NCBI RefSeq assembly: GCF_900167135.1
Contig: NZ_FUWZ01000002.1
Location: forward strand, 2,072,651 to 2,136,650
Direction of reading: 5' to 3'
Length of the DNA stretch: 64,000 nt
DNA from: Chitinophaga eiseniae
GTDB lineage: Bacteria; Bacteroidota; Bacteroidia; Chitinophagales; Chitinophagaceae
This document shows, one piece after another, positions 59,750 to 64,000 of the stretch. The notes under the pieces were generated by a model that saw nothing but the letters and a program-made list of their open reading frames with translations, made no database searches and was not told where the DNA came from. Position 1 is the stretch's first letter, and each line of letters starts with the position of its first letter. The position numbers were made by a program, and so were the translations under genes.

Positions 59750-60766
59750 TTATTTGCTGATCAGGCCGGCGAAGTACTTCACAGTACGAACCAGCTGAGA
59801 TACGTAGCTCATTTCGTTGTCGTACCAGGACACGGTTTTAACCAGCTGGTGATCACCAACGGTCATTACTTTTGTCTGGGTAGCGTCGAACAGGGAACCG
59901 TAGTGGATACCGATGATGTCGGAGCTTACGATTTCGTCTTCGGTGTAACCGAAAGATTCGTTGGAAGCTGCTTTCATCGCTGCATTCACTTCTTCTGCTG
60001 TTACTTTTTTGCCGAGGATGGTAGTCAGCTCCGTGAGAGAGCCGGTGATGGTAGGTACACGCTGTGCGTTACCGTCCAGTTTGCCTTTCAGTTCAGGCAG
60101 TACCAGGCCGATTGCTTTTGCAGCGCCGGTGCTGTTCGGAACGATGTTGGCGGCAGCAGCGCGGGCACGGCGCAGGTCACCTTTCGGATGCGGGGCATCG
60201 AGGGTGTTCTGGTCGTTGGTGTAAGCGTGTACGGTGGTCATCAGGCCGGTAACGATACCGTATTTGTCCTGCAGCACTTTGGCCATAGGAGCCAGGCAGT
60301 TGGTGGTGCAGGATGCGCAGGAGATCACGGTTTCGCTGCCATCCAGCAGTTCGTGGTTTACGTTGAACACGATGGTTTTCAGATCACCGGTAGCAGGAGC
60401 GGAAATTACGACTCTTTTAGCGCCAGCAGTGATGTGCGCAGCAGCTTTGTCTTTATCAGCAAAGAAGCCGGTGCACTCAATTACTACGTCAACGTCGTGT
60501 TCTTTCCAGGGAATTTGAGACGGGTCTCTTTGTGCATATATCTTCACATCTTCGCCGTTCACATTAATTGCGTTCTCGGAATGTTTAACTTCTGCATCAA
60601 ACCTACCCTGCGCTGAATCATATTTCAGCAAATGCGCCAGCACGGTTGGGCTGGTAAGGTCATTGATAGCTACCACATCAATGCCGGGCATTTTGTAAAT
60701 CTGGCGGTATACCAAACGACCGATACGGCCGAATCCATTAATACCAATTTTGAGAGTAGTTCCCAT
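59750..60766 (-). CDS. gapA: Glyceraldehyde-3-phosphate dehydrogenase
   Basis: A 338-residue NAD-linked glycolytic enzyme. The NAD-binding Rossmann start is LKIGINGFGRIGRLVYRQIY; the catalytic Cys is in ISCASCTTNCLAPMAKVL with partner His in the later HAYT segment; the phosphate-binding RRARAAAANIVPNSTGAAKA and C-terminal WYDNEMSYVSQLV are present. ATG 60766 is preferred over an in-frame start at 60832. Gene order gapA then pgk follows the pathway. Confidence 0.98.
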   Translation of the reverse strand: MGTTLKIGINGFGRIGRLVYRQIYKMPGIDVVAINDLTSPTVLAHLLKYDSAQGRFDAEVKHSENAINVNGEDVKIYAQRDPSQIPWKEHDVDVVIECTGFFADKDKAAAHITAGAKRVVISAPATGDLKTIVFNVNHELLDGSETVISCASCTTNCLAPMAKVLQDKYGIVTGLMTTVHAYTNDQNTLDAPHPKGDLRRARAAAANIVPNSTGAAKAIGLVLPELKGKLDGNAQRVPTITGSLTELTTILGKKVTAEEVNAAMKAASNESFGYTEDEIVSSDIIGIHYGSLFDATQTKVMTVGDHQLVKTVSWYDNEMSYVSQLVRTVKYFAGLISK

Positions 60767-60858
60767 TTTTTGTCGTGATTTGAGTATGAAAAAATCGAGA
60801 GCGAATTTACAATCAATGCGTTTATTAATCAATATAAATTTGAGTTATCAAAAATTTT

Positions 60859-60889
60859 TTTGGAAATATAAAACAATAATGTACTTTTG
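60859..60889 (+). promoter_or_regulatory. Promoter of the first tRNA-Glu gene
   Basis: TTTG (60859-60862), 19-base spacer and TACTTTTG (60882-60889) match the consensus exactly, 17 bases before the tRNA. Confidence 0.85.
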
Positions 60890-60906
60890 CAATCCCAAAA
60901 CGATAC

Positions 60907-60978
60907 GCCGCGTTGGTCAAGGGGTTAAGACGCCTCCCTTTCACGGAGGAATCACGGGTTCGATTCCCGTACGTGGTA
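60907..60978 (+). tRNA. tRNA-Glu (anticodon TTC), copy 1
   Basis: The acceptor stem GCCGCGT/ACGTGGT (two G-T pairs), discriminator A, anticodon stem CCTCC/GGAGG with loop CTTTCAC (anticodon TTC) and T-arm ACGGG/CCCGT are visible. The mature sequence is identical to the copy at 62770. CCA is not encoded. A terminator follows. Confidence 0.95.
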
Positions 60979-60985
60979 CGAAGTA

Positions 60986-61016
60986 AAGCTGACAGATCAT
61001 CTGTCAGCTTTTTTTG
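60986..61016 (+). terminator. Terminator of tRNA-Glu copy 1
   Basis: AAGCTGACAG and CTGTCAGCTT form a 10-base stem followed by T-rich sequence. The stretch to 61255 after it shows no intact gene, only possible remnants. Confidence 0.85.
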
Positions 61017-61255
61017 TTTTATCCCATTTTCTATTTTTTATATTGATTATCAATTCATTAGAAAGATGCCTTCCGATAGTGGCCTGACTCGGAAAGTTCC
61101 TGCAACCGCCATACCCATACCAACAGGACGTTGCCACTGTGTTTTTTGTTGACCTCCATCCGCTGATCTATATTTAGAGGATTATCTGCCATCTTTATTT
61201 TAATATCGATTTATGCCCCGATATCGGTTCCCCTTCCTCATGATGCTACTGCCGG

Positions 61256-61886
61256 CATTTATACAGAAAATACATTGACTCGGTTTTTAAGGCGATTAAA
61301 AATGCCAACATCCGCCATCTGATCATTGATCTCCGGAATCATCCGGGAGGAGATAATCTGCGATTATCTTATTTCCTGTTTTGCGTCCAAACCTTTTCGA
61401 TGGAACGCTGATTTTACACTCCGGACCGGTGTTATCCTGAAACGCGAAACCCGGAAACAAAAGGATACCGCCAACGATTATTCCCGTGCCATTCTGCAAC
61501 ATTCAGACGGGGAAGTATACCGGTATGATTTGCCCGCTCAACAGCCGAAGGCTGTCTCGCAAAGATTTAATGGCGGGGTATATGTGCTGGTAAACCGTCA
61601 GACATAATCCATGGCTGCGGTGGGCGCCGCATTAATACAGGACTATGGGTTTGGCAAAATTGTGAGAGAGGAAACGGGTGATATGCCTACGTTGTATGCG
61701 TCGCAATTTTCGTTTCAGTTGCCCCGGACGAAGATGGTTGTTAAAGTGCCCAAAAGATATATTGTCCGGCCCAACAAGAGTGAAAAGCCAGAGGGGGTGC
61801 GTCCTGATATTATATTGCAAGACCATTTGCTGGATGATACAGACGAAGTACTGCCGGTATTGCTACGGACCCTGACTAAAAAATAA
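61256..61886 (+). pseudogene. Decayed S41-family peptidase
   Basis: The reading frame from 61256 begins HLYRKYIDSVFKAIKNAN and contains HLIIDLRNHPGGDN, the hallmark of S41 peptidases. At the T-run 61379-61382 one extra base shifts the frame; continuing in the next frame gives SKPFRWNADFTLRTG to RFNGGVYVLVNRQT. A TAA (61605-61607) then replaces the expected Tyr before SMAAVGAALIQDYGFGKIV, which holds the catalytic Ser region. The C-terminal part ends RPDIILQDHL. The N-terminal half of a normal protein is missing. Thus at least three lesions are visible: loss of the 5' part, a frameshift and a nonsense codon. Confidence 0.85.
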
Positions 61887-61970
61887 GTGCGCAGCCTGCT
61901 GAAAAATACTGAGGGGACCCTGCATAAAAATGCTATTTTTAATAGCACATACCTCAAATCCGCAAATCTT

Positions 61971-62654
61971 ATGGCAAAACGGAGAAAGCTTAATGATGTC
62001 ATCCGTCTCTATCCTTTACAGCGCAGTATGATCAGCCTGGGGCTGACGGCACTTGTGTGGACAATATTGAGGGTATGTCACGTTCCCATCAGTCCATTGG
62101 TGCTTTCCGTGCTTTTATGGGATGTTTTCGCCCTTTCCTATATCAGCATCGCCTGGCTGGTGTTTGTGTGGCGGAAGGTGCCTGAAATTCGCGCGTGGGC
62201 CCGGGAAGATGACGGCGGACGTACATTCGTGACCATCTTCCTCCTGGTGTCTTCTTTTGCGAGTATGATCATTGTTGCGTTGCTGATGGTGTCTGACGAG
62301 CCGGAGAAACCGGGTATTTACCTGCCGGTGGCTATTGTTGGCATCTTATCTTCCTGGGCGCTGGTACATACCACCTACAGCTTTCACTACGCGCATCTGT
62401 TTTACGACGATGATGTGAATGACAGCAGCCGTCATGCTGGCGGACTGGATTTTCCGCAGGAGAAATATCCCGACTATGTGGACTTCGCTTATTTCTCTTT
62501 TGTGATCGGTATGACTTTCCAGGTTTCGGATGTGGAGATCAGCAGTCGCGCTATCCGGCGCACCGTGCTGATACATGGATTGTTGTCTTATCTGCTCAAT
62601 ACTTTTGTGATGGCATTGACGATCAACCTGATCGCGGGCCTGATTCACCGATGA
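61971..62654 (+). CDS. DUF1345 integral membrane protein
   Basis: A 227-residue protein with about five membrane helices. The DUF1345 signature region is HTTYSFHYAHLFY followed by GGLDFPQEKYPDYVDFAYFS and IGMTFQVSDVEISS. The role of the family is unknown. The start at 61971 (MAKRRKLNDVIRLYPLQRS) is preferred over a GTG at 61887 that falls next to the pseudogene end. It stands alone between the pseudogene and the second tRNA-Glu. Confidence 0.85.
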   Translation: MAKRRKLNDVIRLYPLQRSMISLGLTALVWTILRVCHVPISPLVLSVLLWDVFALSYISIAWLVFVWRKVPEIRAWAREDDGGRTFVTIFLLVSSFASMIIVALLMVSDEPEKPGIYLPVAIVGILSSWALVHTTYSFHYAHLFYDDDVNDSSRHAGGLDFPQEKYPDYVDFAYFSFVIGMTFQVSDVEISSRAIRRTVLIHGLLSYLLNTFVMALTINLIAGLIHR

Positions 62655-62721
62655 AGTGCTCCATAAAAAAGCAACTCTTTATCATGTCAAACATCTCCCG
62701 AAAAATAAATTAAAAAAAAAT

Positions 62722-62751
62722 TTTGTGATGTAAAACTATTCCCTATCTTTG
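62722..62751 (+). promoter_or_regulatory. Promoter of the second tRNA-Glu gene
   Basis: TTTG (62722-62725), 18-base spacer and TATCTTTG (62744-62751) match the consensus, 18 bases before the tRNA. Bases CTTTGCAATCCCAAAACG after it are shared with copy 1. Confidence 0.85.
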
Positions 62752-62769
62752 CAATCCCAAAACGGAAAT

Positions 62770-62841
62770 GCCGCGTTGGTCAAGGGGTTAAGACGCCTCC
62801 CTTTCACGGAGGAATCACGGGTTCGATTCCCGTACGTGGTA
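62770..62841 (+). tRNA. tRNA-Glu (anticodon TTC), copy 2
   Basis: Identical in the mature region to the copy at 60907-60978, with the same acceptor, anticodon and T-arms. It has its own promoter and terminator. Confidence 0.95.
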
Positions 62842-62850
62842 CAAGAGCTG

Positions 62851-62880
62851 AAGGCTCCTCATGACGAGGAGCCTTTTTCT
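62851..62880 (+). terminator. Terminator of tRNA-Glu copy 2
   Basis: AGGCTCCTC and GAGGAGCCT pair over 9 bases around a 5-base loop and are followed by TTTTCTTTT. Confidence 0.88.
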
Positions 62881-63015
62881 TTTGCGCTGATTTCACTACT
62901 ACACTAACCTCCTGTTCCTTTTTCTAAACCCTCCGTACCCGCCGGGTTTCCACTGTTACTGCAGGTCTTGTGCAGCACTACCGTGTATATTTATCGTTCA
63001 TTAAACCATCCTGTT

Positions 63016-63204
63016 ATGAAAAAGAAAAACATTGACCTGCAGAAAAAAGTCGGCCTGAAAAAAGTAGCGCTGGCGTATTTGAACGTTGAACAGCAAAACG
63101 ATGTTCGCGGTGGTGGCCGGGCTATCAACACCAGATGTAATGGATGTGACAGTTACGACCCTTCCTGCCCATCCATGGCACGTCCCACTAAGATATGTAA
63201 GTGA
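63016..63204 (+). CDS. Putative RiPP (class I lanthipeptide-like) precursor peptide
   Basis: A 62-residue peptide. The first 33 residues, starting MKKKNIDLQKKVGLKKVALA and ending in a GG doublet (Gly32-Gly33), resemble the leader of Bacteroidota natural-product precursors, with a KKVALAYLN-type helix before it. The remaining 29 residues form a Cys-, Ser- and Thr-rich core (Cys41, Cys44, Cys51, Cys61; Thr39, Ser46, Ser50, Ser53, Thr58). That composition suits lanthionine formation or disulfides. ATG 63016 is used rather than an in-frame start at 62968. No modification enzyme is in the visible DNA; the next gene is VOC-family. The assignment is by pattern only. Confidence 0.7.
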   Translation: MKKKNIDLQKKVGLKKVALAYLNVEQQNDVRGGGRAINTRCNGCDSYDPSCPSMARPTKICK

Positions 63205-63334
63205 TCAACAGTTTTAGTTTAATTTGTAAGTCGGAATTAACATGGTTTAGTATCTTCTGACTGCAGTCTTTTGCTGAAATAGTAGTGGCAGATGCATGGA
63301 AGCGCTGCCACTACTATTCACATAAACAAACAGG

Positions 63335-64000
63335 ATGACAAACTTCGCGATACCCTTATTGCCCAGCACTTCCATCAATGATACCGTAAACTTCTACATG
63401 GCCATTGGCGCTGTTATCACCTACCAGCAAAAAGCTCCCAACAATTACGTCGGACTAAAAATCAAAGACATAGAACTTCATTTCTTTGGATTAAAACAGT
63501 TGAAGCCGGCAACCAACTTCAGCACCTGTTTCCTGAGAGTAGATGAGATAGATACGTTTTACAATCATTGCAGAGCAGGGTTGAAAGCGCTGTACGGCAA
63601 AATTCCGCTCAAAGGAATACCAAGAATCAACCAGATAAAAGATATGCCCGCTTATGGGGCCAGGCAGTTCGTTTTGGTGGATCCTTCAGGAAACTATATC
63701 AGGGTAGGGCAGCCCATCGCTAAAACAGACAGCCTGCTGTTTGAAGAAAACGGAAAGAAACCGGCCAGCGGCACTGCGCTGGGCAAAGCCTCCGAACTGG
63801 CAGACAGACTGGCCAACGGAAAAGAAGATTTCGAAGAAGCGCTGCGGGTCATCGACAAAGCATTAAAAAACGATGCCGGCGATGAAGCAGACATCACCTT
63901 TAAGTTACTGGTGCTGAAAATGAGCATCGCTCACAGAACGGAGGACCCGAAAGCAGCGAAACAATTACAGCCAACCGTGATAAAGCAGCTGGCGAAAATA
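63335..64000 (+). CDS. VOC (glyoxalase/bleomycin-resistance) family protein, partial at window edge
   Basis: 222 residues are visible, starting MTNFAIPLLPSTSINDTVNF; the frame is open at the right edge. The first about 120 residues show the VOC fold: PLLPSTSINDTVNFYMAIGA, LHFFGL and the C-terminal ARQFVLVDPSGNYIRVGQ. The second part is a helical extension. Such proteins often bind and sequester toxic antibiotics, or act as dioxygenase-like enzymes. It starts 130 bases after the RiPP-like gene on the same strand, which could mean self-protection; this is speculation. The remainder of the gene is not visible. Confidence 0.85.
   Translation, partial: MTNFAIPLLPSTSINDTVNFYMAIGAVITYQQKAPNNYVGLKIKDIELHFFGLKQLKPATNFSTCFLRVDEIDTFYNHCRAGLKALYGKIPLKGIPRINQIKDMPAYGARQFVLVDPSGNYIRVGQPIAKTDSLLFEENGKKPASGTALGKASELADRLANGKEDFEEALRVIDKALKNDAGDEADITFKLLVLKMSIAHRTEDPKAAKQLQPTVIKQLAKI

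Overview
The window looks like chromosomal DNA of a gliding, Gram-negative member of the Bacteroidota, most probably a Chitinophaga-like organism. The evidence is an LpxC-FabZ fusion, a PorX-type response regulator (receiver plus PglZ domain), a 290-residue primary sigma factor, 7TMR-DISM and hybrid histidine kinases, a GG-leader peptide precursor, and promoters of the Bacteroidota form TTTG-N18-20-TAnnTTTG. No phage, plasmid, insertion-sequence or CRISPR sequence was recognised.

Layout. 1-4257 (minus): lipid A genes lpxD, lpxC-fabZ and lpxA (cut by the window edge), plus an HD phosphohydrolase. 4599-10727 (plus): porX, a small conserved gene, a metallo-beta-lactamase-fold hydrolase, a membrane-anchored helix-hairpin-helix protein, an acyl-CoA dehydrogenase and a dihaem cytochrome c. 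10799-14836 (minus): a small helical protein, clpX, clpP and tig, followed by tRNA-Leu. 15316-21479 (minus): a sugar operon (FAD oxidoreductase, DUF4434 protein, N-acylglucosamine 2-epimerase, FucP-like transporter, short DUF1501 protein) opposite a divergent ROK regulator. 23099-25393: a large TPR protein.

25674-43020 is rich in signalling genes. It holds a CheR/CheB/hybrid-kinase set, two more kinases, a class I terpene synthase, and a tight five-gene minus-strand operon. That operon joins a putative N-acyltransferase and a stand-alone E1/ThiF-like enzyme to a 7TMR-DISM kinase, a receiver-kinase and a receiver. It is the best candidate here for an undescribed system: a small molecule made and sensed by one operon.

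43518-49551: exported superoxide dismutase, an envelope operon (LptF-type permease, PAP2 phosphatase, GT39 glycosyltransferase) and two small conserved genes. 49910-58187 (plus): rpoD, ffh, rpsP-rimM-trmD-rplS, tatA, gatA and a LysM lytic transglycosylase. 58397-60766 (minus): gapA and pgk. 60907-64000: two identical tRNA-Glu genes flanking an S41 peptidase pseudogene and a DUF1345 membrane protein, then an orphan RiPP-like precursor and a VOC-family gene cut by the window edge.

Intergenic DNA carries two repeat families. One has long nested inverted repeats built on GCAAAG words, with two near-identical designs between convergent gene pairs. The other consists of ATTACGAATTACG-type repeats. 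All calls were made by reading the sequence; no database search was run.
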